A stretch of 39,225 nt of DNA from Bacteroidales bacterium (GTDB taxonomy: Bacteria; Bacteroidota; Bacteroidia; Bacteroidales; UBA932). Location of the stretch: positions 1-39,225 of the forward strand of contig SFJA01000007.1 in NCBI GenBank assembly GCA_004556005.1, read 5' to 3'. The position numbers and the translations under genes are program-made. A model generated the notes under the pieces. That model saw nothing but the letters and a program-made list of their open reading frames with translations, made no database searches and was not told the origin of the DNA. Shown here one piece after another: positions 32,032 through 39,225 of this stretch; position 1 is the stretch's first letter; every line of letters begins with the position of its first letter.

Positions 32032-33247
32032 TCGAATTCTTCTTTGTCTGCTTCTCGCCACGGTGCTGGCGGGAGCGTGTTCGCGGCGTCCCGGAAAAGA
32101 TGTCGCCGAGGAAAGTGCCGCTATGCGGGAACTTCCTCCGATTGGATTCTTTGCCGAAGATTATTCTGCTGATACTACTGCAGTCAAGGATGGCGAGAAT
32201 CCTACTTCCCTGCTTCTTCGTCTGGGTCTGGACACAAAGCAGGCTTATGGACTGCTTGCTGCCGGAGACAGCGTTTTTGACAGCAGGAAGATGATTGCCG
32301 GAAAGCGCGTGGTAGCATATTACAGCGCCGACTCGCTTCGCGTACCTGAATATATTGTTTACAGCAACGACCGCATAAGGAGTACGGTGTTTAAATGCCG
32401 CGACTCCATCGCTGTCTGGACTTACGACAAGCCTGTTGTCCGCGAAAGAAAAAGCGCCGACGTCACTGTCAATTCTTCACTTTGGAACGATATGCTTGCA
32501 GGCGGTTACTCTCCCCTGCTCATTTCAGAACTTGCGGACATCTATGCCTGGAGCGTCAATTTCTTCACGCTTCAGAAGGGAGACAGGTTCAGGGTTATTT
32601 ATCAACAGAGTCTGGTTGACGATGAAGTCGTAAGGATTGATACCATCTATTTTGGCGTATTTGACTCTGATATTACCAAGCAGGTCGCAGCCATACGCTT
32701 CGACCAGGGCGACGGAGGAAACAAATACTGGAACGAGAAAGGAGAAAGTCTCAAAAAGGCGTTTCTCAAGGCACCTCTCAAGTACAACAGGATCAGCAGC
32801 CGTTTCAGCTACAGACGCAAGCATCCAGTCACGGGAAAAATCAAGGCCCATACTGCAGTTGACTATGCCGCGCCTACGGGTACTCCTGTTCAGAGCATAG
32901 GTGACGGTGTGGTTACACTTATCGGATGGGACGGCACCGGTGGCGGCAACAGAGTGAAAATCAAACACATGAACGGTTACGAGACCTGCTATATGCATCT
33001 TTCCAAGTTCGCATCCGGACTTAAGAAAGGCAGCCGTGTAAGTCAGGGTCAGACCATTGGTTACGTTGGTGCCACCGGTACCGCAACAGGACCTCATCTT
33101 GACTTCAGAGTGTGGAAGGACGGTACCCCAATAGATCCGCTCAAAATGATTTCGCCTCCTTCCGAACCTATCAGAAAAGAAAACTTGGATACGCTCAAGG
33201 CATTGTATGACAATTATATGCTTGAGCTGGAAGGCATTGCGGAATGA
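32021..33247 (+). CDS. M23 family metallopeptidase, exported, TTG start
   Basis: A LytM-type zinc endopeptidase or its regulator, acting on peptidoglycan cross-bridges in the periplasm. Of 408 residues the first 20 form an export signal ending LAGAC (probable lipoprotein Cys20). An OapA/LysM-like region spans about 58-140, and the M23 domain runs from about 255. Metal motif H-x3-D is His277/Asp281, with a further His326. The last motif reads GPHLDFR, so the usual H-x-H is His359-x-Asp361. TTG at 32021 is the only start that keeps the signal sequence: an in-frame stop lies at 31997-31999 and no ATG occurs before residue 35. It overlaps the HerA-like gene by 11 bases and trmO by 4. Confidence 0.9.
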   Translation: MSSSRILLCLLLATVLAGACSRRPGKDVAEESAAMRELPPIGFFAEDYSADTTAVKDGENPTSLLLRLGLDTKQAYGLLAAGDSVFDSRKMIAGKRVVAYYSADSLRVPEYIVYSNDRIRSTVFKCRDSIAVWTYDKPVVRERKSADVTVNSSLWNDMLAGGYSPLLISELADIYAWSVNFFTLQKGDRFRVIYQQSLVDDEVVRIDTIYFGVFDSDITKQVAAIRFDQGDGGNKYWNEKGESLKKAFLKAPLKYNRISSRFSYRRKHPVTGKIKAHTAVDYAAPTGTPVQSIGDGVVTLIGWDGTGGGNRVKIKHMNGYETCYMHLSKFASGLKKGSRVSQGQTIGYVGATGTATGPHLDFRVWKDGTPIDPLKMISPPSEPIRKENLDTLKALYDNYMLELEGIAE

Positions 33248-33906
33248 CAATCGAGCAGATAGCCACCTTTTCCTCCCCCGTTGAAGGCAAATTCGGTCTG
33301 CCACGCCAGGCCGGGCTTGCGCCGTCCCTGAAGGGCAGTGTCAGGCTCATAGGAGGTTTTGCCCGACCGGAAGCGCTTCGCGGGCTGGAAGGATTTGACT
33401 ACATCTGGTTGCTGTGGAGATTCAACCTTAACAGAGAAAGCCGTGAATCTTCTTTGACAGTAAGGCCTCCAAGACTTGGAGGAAACGAAAGGGTAGGCGT
33501 ATTTGCCTCACGTTCCCCTTACAGACCAAATCCCATAGGATTGAGTTGTGTCCGGGTAGAAAGCATTGATTTTGAACATTGTATCATCAATGTTCTCGGT
33601 GCCGACCTTGCCGACGGAACTCCGATATATGACATAAAGCCCTATGTTGCCTATGCCGACTCGCACCCTGAAGCAAGATGCGGCTTTGTTGACAGCAATG
33701 ACTGGAAGGAACTTGAAGTAATAATTCCTGATTCTCTCCCCTTCTCAGAGGCAGAAAGAGAGGAGCTTCTATCCATCCTGGCTCAGGACCCACGCCCACA
33801 ATACCAAAACGACCCGGAAAAGACTTATGGTATGGTCTTTTCCGGGCGTAACGTTCGATTCAAGGTAGAAGGAAGTATCCTGACTGTCCTGGACGAGCAG
33901 AAGTAA
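33244..33906 (+). CDS. trmO: tRNA (N6-threonylcarbamoyladenosine(37)-N6)-methyltransferase TrmO
   Basis: Adds a methyl group to t6A at position 37 of some ANN-reading tRNAs, using SAM, to sharpen decoding. The 220 residues match the TsaA/YaeB family: the SAM-binding barrel with LEGFDYIWLLWRF (48-60), the core RPPRLGG (74-80) and GVFASRSPYRPNPIGLS (85-101), and the C-terminal part with DPRPQYQ and YGMVFSGRNVRF. Length is close to E. coli TrmO (235). Its ATG overlaps the stop of the M23 gene by ATGA. A perfect 12-bp inverted repeat lies within its last 100 bases. The gene ends 4 bases from the convergent M15-like gene. Confidence 0.94.
   Translation: MTIEQIATFSSPVEGKFGLPRQAGLAPSLKGSVRLIGGFARPEALRGLEGFDYIWLLWRFNLNRESRESSLTVRPPRLGGNERVGVFASRSPYRPNPIGLSCVRVESIDFEHCIINVLGADLADGTPIYDIKPYVAYADSHPEARCGFVDSNDWKELEVIIPDSLPFSEAEREELLSILAQDPRPQYQNDPEKTYGMVFSGRNVRFKVEGSILTVLDEQK
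33813..33846 (-). terminator. Perfect 12-bp hairpin inside trmO, possible terminator of the opposing gcv operon
   Basis: CCCGGAAAAGAC (33813-33824) is the exact reverse complement of GTCTTTTCCGGG (33835-33846), with a 10-base loop. On the minus strand it lies 65 bases past the stop of the last gcv-operon gene and is followed by TCGTTTTGG. On the plus strand no T-run follows. The arms also encode conserved TrmO residues around YGMVFSGRNV. Confidence 0.5.
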
Positions 33907-33910
33907 CCTA

Positions 33911-34705
33911 CTATTTCTTAACCAGGCTTGTAATGTGGAAGCAATGCTCCTGCTTCTCATATTTTATCAGGCACTTCCCATCCCGCTTCTGGTCACGAAG
34001 GACTTCTCCGAGTACCTTTGTAAGTTCGTAAGGCTGCATAAAAGCATCAGATTCGTCATCCCTCTGATACCTCGTATAGGTAATGTCAAAGGTAGTTCCG
34101 TAACAATGCGCGGACCTGTCGCTGGCATTTGGGTTGCCGCTGCGCTTGAGCCTTCTGACATCTTCTTCTGTACGGAGTACCGAACTTACAACAAGCTTGT
34201 AATCAAGCAGATCCTTGCGCTTCAGAGAATCAGCAAATGCCTTGGCGATACCGTCCAGGCAACTCTTTGCACCTTTTGTAAGATATGGTACAGAGTATTT
34301 GAGATTGTCAACCGTATAATATCTGTTGTCTTCGATTCTTACAAGGCCAACTCCCCCGATGTCATTGCGGGTTTCCGGTATGGTTTTAAGTCCAAGCCTT
34401 GCAGCCGCATCCAGATGTGCCTCGTTAAGGTCTGCAAACCATTTGGCGTAAGGAGGTCTGGAAGCGTGATAGATGATTTCCCTGACCTGAGGTTCCTCAT
34501 AGACGTCGGAATTGTCACTCAATCCGGCATCTTCTTTCATTTCGTCGTCAGATAAGGCTTCGTCAGAAGTCTCAGCGCTGACCGAACCCGAGACTGCTTC
34601 TTCGGAAGATCTGCTGCACGACCTTCCTGCCAGGATTCCAAGTAAGAATCCCAGCAGGAATGGCGTAAGCAGAATTATCAGTCCTTTTCTTTGTTTGCCA
34701 GTCAC
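33911..34705 (-). CDS. DUF5715/M15-like membrane-anchored peptidase candidate
   Basis: A 264-residue protein with a membrane segment near the N-terminus (about 8-28), an acidic Ser-rich linker (about 31-75) and a C-terminal domain like the M15 (VanX/VanY/DD-carboxypeptidase) fold. The pattern SAHCYGTTFD (198-207) fits S-x-H-x2-G-x3-D with zinc ligands His200 and Asp207, and EHCFHIT (253-259) could give the third ligand His257 and a catalytic Glu. This suggests a cell-wall amidase or carboxypeptidase facing the periplasm, but activity is inferred from motifs only. It starts 3 bases after gcvPB, so is transcribed with the glycine cleavage genes, an unexpected partner. Confidence 0.75.
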   Translation of the reverse strand: MTGKQRKGLIILLTPFLLGFLLGILAGRSCSRSSEEAVSGSVSAETSDEALSDDEMKEDAGLSDNSDVYEEPQVREIIYHASRPPYAKWFADLNEAHLDAAARLGLKTIPETRNDIGGVGLVRIEDNRYYTVDNLKYSVPYLTKGAKSCLDGIAKAFADSLKRKDLLDYKLVVSSVLRTEEDVRRLKRSGNPNASDRSAHCYGTTFDITYTRYQRDDESDAFMQPYELTKVLGEVLRDQKRDGKCLIKYEKQEHCFHITSLVKK

Positions 34706-34707
34706 TT

Positions 34708-36096
34708 TCAGAACTTCAGAACAGGTTGACGCGCGGCCTTGGTCTCATCAGGCCTGCCTATAGGGGTATTGTGAGGAGCACCGTGCAGTATCTGAGGGTC
34801 CTCAGCTGCCTCTGCAGCAATCTTGCGCATAACCTCGATGAAAGAATCTATGGTTTCCTTTGACTCCGTTTCTGTCGGCTCTATCATAATTGCCTGATGG
34901 AAAAGAAGCGGGAAATAGATAGTTGGCGCGTGGAACCCGTAGTCGAGCAGACGCTTTGCGACATCGAGTGTCGTTGCTCCGTGAACGTCATCGTGCGCCC
35001 CGTCATTGAGCAGTCCGTCAAAGACAAATTCGTGCTTGCAGACTCCAGGAATAGGGAGCTTGAAGCATTCTTTAAGAGACTCCTTAATGTAATTGGCTGA
35101 TAGACAAGCATATTTACCGGCGAGCTTGACATTTTCCTTTCCAAGCATAAGTATATATGCATAAGCGCGGAGTATGATGCCGAAATTGCCGTGGAATCCG
35201 CTGACCTTAGGAAGATTAAGGTAAGGAAGCAACTTGTCTGCAACACCGACAGGGCCTGAACCCGGGCCGCCACCTCCGTGAGGGGTGGAGAAGGTCTTGT
35301 GCAGATTGAGATGCATCACGTCAAATCCCATATCGCCAGGACGGACAACTCCAAGGAGAGCATTCATATTGGCGCCGTCATAGTAAAGGAGACCACCGCA
35401 ATCGTGAACAAGCTCCGCTATTTCGCGAATATCCTTCTCGAACAGACCGAGCGTGTTAGGATTGGTCATCATAATTCCCGCAATGTCAGGTCCAAGCAGA
35501 GGCTTGAGAGACTCGACGTCGATCAGACCGTTTTCCCTTGACTTTACAACGACTATGTCAAAACCGCATACCGCAGCCGACGCCGGATTGGTTCCGTGAG
35601 CGCTGTCAGGTACGATAATCTTGGTCCTGGCCTTGTCCCCGCGGGCGATGTGATACTCCTTGATAAGCATAAGGCCGGTTAGTTCTCCGTGTGCTCCGGC
35701 ACAAGGCAGGAAGGTGAAATGCTTCATTCCCGTAATGGCGGCAAGGGCCTTGTCCATTCCTTCCAATACAGCCTTGGCTCCTGCAACCGTGCTCTCCGGC
35801 TGGAGAGGGTGCATCTGGGAGAATCCCGGCATGCAGGCAACTTCCTCATTGATTTTCGGATTGTACTTCATCGTGCAGGATCCCAGAGGGTAAAAACCTG
35901 TATCGACGCCGAAATTCATCTGGCTGAGATTGGTATAATGGCGCACCACCTCAAGCTCACTAACCTCTGGAAGCTGCGGTTCCTCACTGCGCATAAGTTC
36001 AGCAGGAAGCTCAATCCTGGCATCCGTATCCGGCAGGGACCATCCCTGACGGCCGCTCTTCGAAAGTTCGAATATCAGTTTATCGTAGTATTTCAT
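34708..36096 (-). CDS. gcvPB: Glycine dehydrogenase (decarboxylating) subunit 2
   Basis: The PLP-carrying half of the P-protein of the glycine cleavage system: it decarboxylates glycine and passes the aminomethyl group to lipoyl-GcvH. The 462 residues include LGSCTMKYNPK near 71, SAHGTNPASA near 165, the Asp region YYDGANMNA and Schiff-base Lys267 in NLHKTFSTPHGGGGPGSGP. The other half is a separate upstream gene (gcvPA); the stop and start overlap by ATGA at 36093-36096. Many Bacteroidota have one fused gcvP of about 950 residues, so the two-gene form is notable. A perfect AAGGAGGT precedes this start, rare for the phylum. Confidence 0.96.
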   Translation of the reverse strand: MKYYDKLIFELSKSGRQGWSLPDTDARIELPAELMRSEEPQLPEVSELEVVRHYTNLSQMNFGVDTGFYPLGSCTMKYNPKINEEVACMPGFSQMHPLQPESTVAGAKAVLEGMDKALAAITGMKHFTFLPCAGAHGELTGLMLIKEYHIARGDKARTKIIVPDSAHGTNPASAAVCGFDIVVVKSRENGLIDVESLKPLLGPDIAGIMMTNPNTLGLFEKDIREIAELVHDCGGLLYYDGANMNALLGVVRPGDMGFDVMHLNLHKTFSTPHGGGGPGSGPVGVADKLLPYLNLPKVSGFHGNFGIILRAYAYILMLGKENVKLAGKYACLSANYIKESLKECFKLPIPGVCKHEFVFDGLLNDGAHDDVHGATTLDVAKRLLDYGFHAPTIYFPLLFHQAIMIEPTETESKETIDSFIEVMRKIAAEAAEDPQILHGAPHNTPIGRPDETKAARQPVLKF

Positions 36097-37406
36097 ATTC
36101 TTACCTCCTTGACAATGGCGACGAGACCGTCTATTTCTTCACGTGAATGCTTTTCCGTAACGCAGAAGGTAACGTAACCTTCCTCGGTCTGAAGGGCAGC
36201 GAAATAACCGCCGTCAAGCAGGGCCTGCTGAAGTTTGTCTGCCGGACAAAGCGGCTTGAGCACAAATTCGTTGATGAATGGAGCGTTCGGGAACACTTCC
36301 TCGAACAGTCCGGTCTTCATCAGCTCGGAATAGAGATAATGAGCGCCGTCGAAACTGAGCTCGTTGACCCTCTTCATTCCTTCCGGACCCATAAGGGAAA
36401 GATATACCGTGCACCACAATGCAAGGAGCGACTCGTTTGAACATATGTTCGAAGTCGCCTTTTCCCTGCGGATATGCTGCTCACGCGCCTGGAGCGTCAG
36501 AACGAAACAGCGGCGGCCTTCCGCATCCGTTGTCTGTCCGACAATTCTTCCGGGGAGCTTGCGCATAAATTCGTTCCTGCAAGCCATAAAGCCAACGTAA
36601 GGACCTCCGTAACAAAGAGGAATTCCGAGGCTCTGACCGTCACCGACTGCGATGTCGGCACCCCATTCTGCAGGGGTCTTGAGGACTGCAAGCGTTGACG
36701 GATCGCAATACTCGACAAGCAGCGCACCTGCTCCGTGAACCAATCCGGCAAGACCGGCGTGATTCTCCACGATACCGTATCTGTTTACAGATGGGACAAT
36801 TACACCGGCAAGGTCAAGCACGCCCTCGGCAACGTCCTCTGCTACGTGCTCGGACACAATCACGTTGATACCCGAATAGCGTGCATAGGTCCTGATCGTA
36901 TCGATGACATTTGGAAGGAGCGAAGCGGCAACAATCACGCTGTTGCGCTTTTTCGTGCAGGCAATGCACATTCTCATCGCTTCAGCCGCAGCGGTAGGTC
37001 CATCATAAACCGAAGCGTTGGCTATGTCCATACCGGTCAGACGGCATATCATACTCTGCCACTCGAAGATGTATCTCAGTGTTCCCTGCGAGATTTCGCA
37101 CTGGTAAGGAGTATATGCGGTGATAAATTCGCTCCTGCCGGTGATGTATGGGATGACAGAAGGGATGTAGTGGTCGTAAGCGCCTTGTCCGACGAATACC
37201 TTGAGTTTGGTATTCATAGAAGCGAGCTTTTCGAAGTAGTCACGCACCTGCTGCTCGCTCATAGCAGACGGAAGGTCGTATTCGCCCTTAAAAACGAAGT
37301 CCGCAGGGACGTCGGAGAACAGGTCATCAAGGCTGTTGACACCTATTCTCTCGAGCATCGCGCGGACATCTTCCTCCGTGTGGGGGAAATAGCTCAATTT
37401 GCCCAT
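36093..37406 (-). CDS. gcvPA: Glycine dehydrogenase (decarboxylating) subunit 1
   Basis: The non-PLP half of the split P-protein; it forms a heterotetramer-like complex with GcvPB and completes the active site. The 437 residues begin with the typical YFPHTEEDVRAML and hold YTPYQCEISQGTLR near 112, the SVYDGPTAAAEA block near 143, and GIPLCYGGPYVGFMA near 268. No catalytic Lys is expected in this half. It lies 3 bases after gcvH and overlaps gcvPB by 4, so stoichiometric coupled translation is likely. Length is normal for the A-subunit of organisms with the two-gene form (Firmicutes, Thermotoga, some Bacteroidales). Confidence 0.95.
   Translation of the reverse strand: MGKLSYFPHTEEDVRAMLERIGVNSLDDLFSDVPADFVFKGEYDLPSAMSEQQVRDYFEKLASMNTKLKVFVGQGAYDHYIPSVIPYITGRSEFITAYTPYQCEISQGTLRYIFEWQSMICRLTGMDIANASVYDGPTAAAEAMRMCIACTKKRNSVIVAASLLPNVIDTIRTYARYSGINVIVSEHVAEDVAEGVLDLAGVIVPSVNRYGIVENHAGLAGLVHGAGALLVEYCDPSTLAVLKTPAEWGADIAVGDGQSLGIPLCYGGPYVGFMACRNEFMRKLPGRIVGQTTDAEGRRCFVLTLQAREQHIRREKATSNICSNESLLALWCTVYLSLMGPEGMKRVNELSFDGAHYLYSELMKTGLFEEVFPNAPFINEFVLKPLCPADKLQQALLDGGYFAALQTEEGYVTFCVTEKHSREEIDGLVAIVKEVRI
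36103..36110 (-). promoter_or_regulatory. Strong Shine-Dalgarno sequence before gcvPB
   Basis: On the minus strand AAGGAGGT sits 6 bases before the gcvPB ATG, fully complementary to a typical 16S rRNA tail. It also encodes Lys-Glu-Val near the end of gcvPA. Almost every other start here is A-rich without such a site; only hsp20 has a partial one (GGAG). Confidence 0.6.
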
Positions 37407-37409
37407 ATA

Positions 37410-37787
37410 TTATTTGGCTACTTCGCTGTAAGCGGCAGGTGAAAGAAGCTTGGAGAGTTCTGACTCGTCACTCATCTCGACCTTGATGATCCAGGATGCA
37501 TAAGGGTCTTCGTTGATGAGTTCAGGGCTGTCCTCAACCTCGGAATTGGTCTCGACAACCTTTCCTGAAACGGGAGAGTAGAGTTCGCTTGATGCCTTTA
37601 CGCTTTCAAGTGCACCGAAACTTTCGCCAGCAGCGATCTCGCTGTCGATGTCAGGCATCTCAACATATGTGATATCCCCAAGCTCAGACTGTGCAAAATC
37701 GGAAACTCCAATGACTGCGACGTTTCCTTCAACCTTTACCCACTCGTGTGACTCGCTGTAGAGGAGTCCTTCAATGATGTTGCTCAT
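37410..37787 (-). CDS. gcvH: Glycine cleavage system H protein
   Basis: The lipoyl carrier that shuttles the aminomethyl intermediate between the P, T and L proteins. The 125 residues match GcvH end to end: SESHEWVKVEG near 11, GVSDFAQSELGDI near 27, and the lipoylation site Lys64 in GALESVKASSELYSPVSG. Length is normal. It lies 7 bases downstream of gcvT and 3 before gcvPA. The lipoamide dehydrogenase (L protein) and lipoyl ligase are not in the window. Confidence 0.97.
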   Translation of the reverse strand: MSNIIEGLLYSESHEWVKVEGNVAVIGVSDFAQSELGDITYVEMPDIDSEIAAGESFGALESVKASSELYSPVSGKVVETNSEVEDSPELINEDPYASWIIKVEMSDESELSKLLSPAAYSEVAK

Positions 37788-37794
37788 AGCTATA

Positions 37795-38898
37795 TTATTT
37801 TTTATAGTTTGTCTGATAGAATCTCTTTTTAACAGTAATGCCAGGGAAAACCCTCTTCCTTATGCGTACATAAAGCGGAGTGCCAAGTGCAGAATACCCG
37901 GTATCGACCAAGGCAAAGCACAGACTCTTGTCGAGACTGATGGAATGATATCCGGTAGTAACGACACCAACCTGAGTACCGTCCTCAAGCTCAACAGGAT
38001 AGCCGGCACGAGGGATTGCGTTGTCCTTGAGTTCGATACCCACGAGCTTGCGTGCAACTCCTTCGGCCTTCTGCTTTACGAGGGCATCCTTTCCGACGAA
38101 TTGTTCCTTGTCAAGCTTGCAGAACATGCCGAGTCCGGCCATAACCGGCGAAATCTCAGCGCTGAGTTCGTCTCCGTAGAGAGGAAGACCGGCTTCGAAA
38201 CGCAAGGTGTCACGGCAGCCGAGTCCGCATGGCTTGACGCCGCCTTCTATTAGCCACTGCCACATATCGCGGATAACGTCTGTTGGAGCATAGATTTCGA
38301 ATCCGTCTTCTCCTGTGTATCCCGTACGGCTGACAATCACGCGGTTGCCATTCTCGTCCTCAAGCTCGTTGAAGGTATAGAAAGACAGGTCCCTTATCTC
38401 TTCGATGTCAAGAAGATCCACAACCGTCTGTTCGGACATAGGACCCTGAATGGCAAGCTGTCCCCATTCTTCTGACCTGTTGTCTATCGTAACGTCAAAG
38501 CCATCTTTCTGGCCAAGCATCCAGTCGTAATCCTTTTCGATGTTGGATGCGTTGACAACAAGAAGATAACCGGTTTCAAAGTCCTTATAAACAAGAAGGT
38601 CATCTACCACTCCCCCGTCAGGATAAAGCATCATTCCGTAAAGGATGGAGCCAGGTTCGAGATTGCTGACGTCGTTTGTGAATATGTAATTCACGAATCG
38701 TTTGGCATCGGGACCGTCAATGAAGATTTCACCCATATGGGAGACATCGAACACACCAACCTCGTTGCGGACGGAGTTGTGTTCTTCGATGATGCCGGTG
38801 TACTGGATAGGCATATCAAAACCGGCAAAAGGACTCATCTTCGCGCCGAGCTCCACGTGGAGGTCGTGCAGACAAGTCTTTTTAAGTTCCTGTTCCAT
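37795..38898 (-). CDS. gcvT: Aminomethyltransferase (glycine cleavage system T protein)
   Basis: Transfers the one-carbon unit from aminomethyl-lipoyl-GcvH to tetrahydrofolate, giving 5,10-methylene-THF and ammonia. The 367 residues show the folate-binding pattern: MPIQYTGIIEEHNSVRNEVGVFDVSHMGE (27-55 region), with the conserved Asp in FDVSHMG, then RTGYTGEDGFEI near 190 and the C-terminal barrel with VGIELKD and GVVTTGYHS. Length is normal. An unknown gene ends 23 bases upstream, leaving no room for a glycine riboswitch, so control of the operon must lie further upstream, outside the window. Confidence 0.96.
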   Translation of the reverse strand: MEQELKKTCLHDLHVELGAKMSPFAGFDMPIQYTGIIEEHNSVRNEVGVFDVSHMGEIFIDGPDAKRFVNYIFTNDVSNLEPGSILYGMMLYPDGGVVDDLLVYKDFETGYLLVVNASNIEKDYDWMLGQKDGFDVTIDNRSEEWGQLAIQGPMSEQTVVDLLDIEEIRDLSFYTFNELEDENGNRVIVSRTGYTGEDGFEIYAPTDVIRDMWQWLIEGGVKPCGLGCRDTLRFEAGLPLYGDELSAEISPVMAGLGMFCKLDKEQFVGKDALVKQKAEGVARKLVGIELKDNAIPRAGYPVELEDGTQVGVVTTGYHSISLDKSLCFALVDTGYSALGTPLYVRIRKRVFPGITVKKRFYQTNYKK

Positions 38899-38921
38899 AA
38901 AAAGAGCTGATTAAAGTGTTA

Positions 38922-39225
38922 TTATTTTATGCTTTCCAAGTCTTTTTTCAGAATCATCTTGGGATCCATCATAGCGACCTTCTGAAAGAGCATCACCTGA
39001 TAGGCACGGGACAAGTACACCTTATCTTCGTGCTTGCCTTTGCGCCACCATTTATAGAAACCCACAGGGTCGTTCTCGTAAGGGATCTTGGCAAGTATGC
39101 CCGTGCTGTAACCCGGAAAATCTATCACCAGGCGCAAACCCATAAACCTCTTGTAATAGTCGGGATCAGCACGCCTGAGCTTGCTGACAAGCGGATTGAG
39201 AACTTCAAGGGTATCGACCTGAAGC
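38922..39225 (-). CDS. Unknown protein, C-terminal part (runs off the window edge)
   Basis: The minus-strand frame is open from the stop at 38922 to the right edge, so the gene is partial: the ATG at 39143 is probably internal, because the residues before it (for example VLNPLVSKLRRADPDYYKR) continue in the same style. The visible 101 residues are basic and aromatic, with FPGYSTGILAKIPYEND and FYKWWRKGKHEDKVYLSRAY. I recognise no domain, and no signal or membrane segment is seen in this part. It lies 23 bases before gcvT on the same strand with no terminator, so it may be co-transcribed with the glycine cleavage genes. Confidence 0.7.
   Translation of the reverse strand, partial: LQVDTLEVLNPLVSKLRRADPDYYKRFMGLRLVIDFPGYSTGILAKIPYENDPVGFYKWWRKGKHEDKVYLSRAYQVMLFQKVAMMDPKMILKKDLESIK

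Noticed and set aside
38899..38921. Glycine riboswitch before gcvT
   Set aside because: Only 23 bases separate gcvT from the previous gene, far too short for the aptamer.
1..39225. tRNA, rRNA, CRISPR arrays, insertion sequences, phage or integrase genes
   Set aside because: None seen on reading both strands; no short regularly spaced repeats and no transposase-like protein.

Overview
The window looks like a chromosomal segment from a Bacteroidota bacterium, most likely of the order Bacteroidales. The signs are: repeated TAnnTTTG (-7) promoter boxes upstream of genes; A-rich start regions that almost all lack a Shine-Dalgarno sequence; a subtilase ending in a type IX secretion (T9SS) sorting domain beside a PorV/PorQ-family barrel; an alpha-oxoamine synthase of the sphingolipid/sulfonolipid kind; and a zinc-free type B ribosomal protein L31. 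I see no tRNA, rRNA, CRISPR array, insertion sequence, integrase or attachment site. Genes are packed tightly. The longest gap is about 241 bases (between hsp20 and cstA) and many neighbours overlap by 4 to 28 bases.

Layout. 1-5160: a small heat-shock protein and a CstA transporter diverge from a region holding a perfect 17-bp inverted repeat and three helically phased operator-like boxes; then rpmE2, an M20 dipeptidase and a divergent AraC-type regulator. 5172-17489: seven minus-strand genes that may be read together, in transcription order TPR periplasmic protein, outer-membrane barrel, gyrB (with its own promoter), an alpha-oxoamine synthase, a 7TM-HD (PgpH-type) phosphodiesterase, a trigger factor without a PPIase domain, and kbl. 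17559-18864: ftsE and nth on the plus strand, overlapping. 18849-23763: minus-strand S8 subtilase, PorV/PorQ-like protein and phosphohexomutase. 23829-25031: a THUMP-like methyltransferase. 25005-29148: minus-strand unit of a HAMP-type membrane receptor with no output domain, a RecD-like helicase and dipeptidyl peptidase IV. 29224-33906: plus-strand unit of a ROK regulator, a HerA-like (DUF853) ATPase, an M23 peptidase (TTG start) and trmO. 33911-39225: minus-strand glycine cleavage operon (an unknown partial gene, gcvT, gcvH, gcvPA, gcvPB) ending in an M15-like DUF5715 protein.

How the genes work together. Two glycine routes are present: Kbl joins threonine catabolism to glycine and acetyl-CoA, and GcvTHP splits glycine into a one-carbon unit. 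DPP-IV, the M20 dipeptidase, the subtilase and CstA (peptide/pyruvate uptake family) suggest growth on peptides. The subtilase and PorV-like pair point to a type IX secretion system encoded elsewhere. Most of the window is core housekeeping. The least explained parts are the hsp20-cstA control region, the shortened trigger factor coupled to PgpH, the receptor/helicase/DPP-IV operon, the TPR/barrel pair, the lipobox-plus-sorting-domain subtilase, and a perfect hairpin buried in the end of trmO that may end the opposing gcv transcript. No clearly new multi-gene defence or mobile system is visible.
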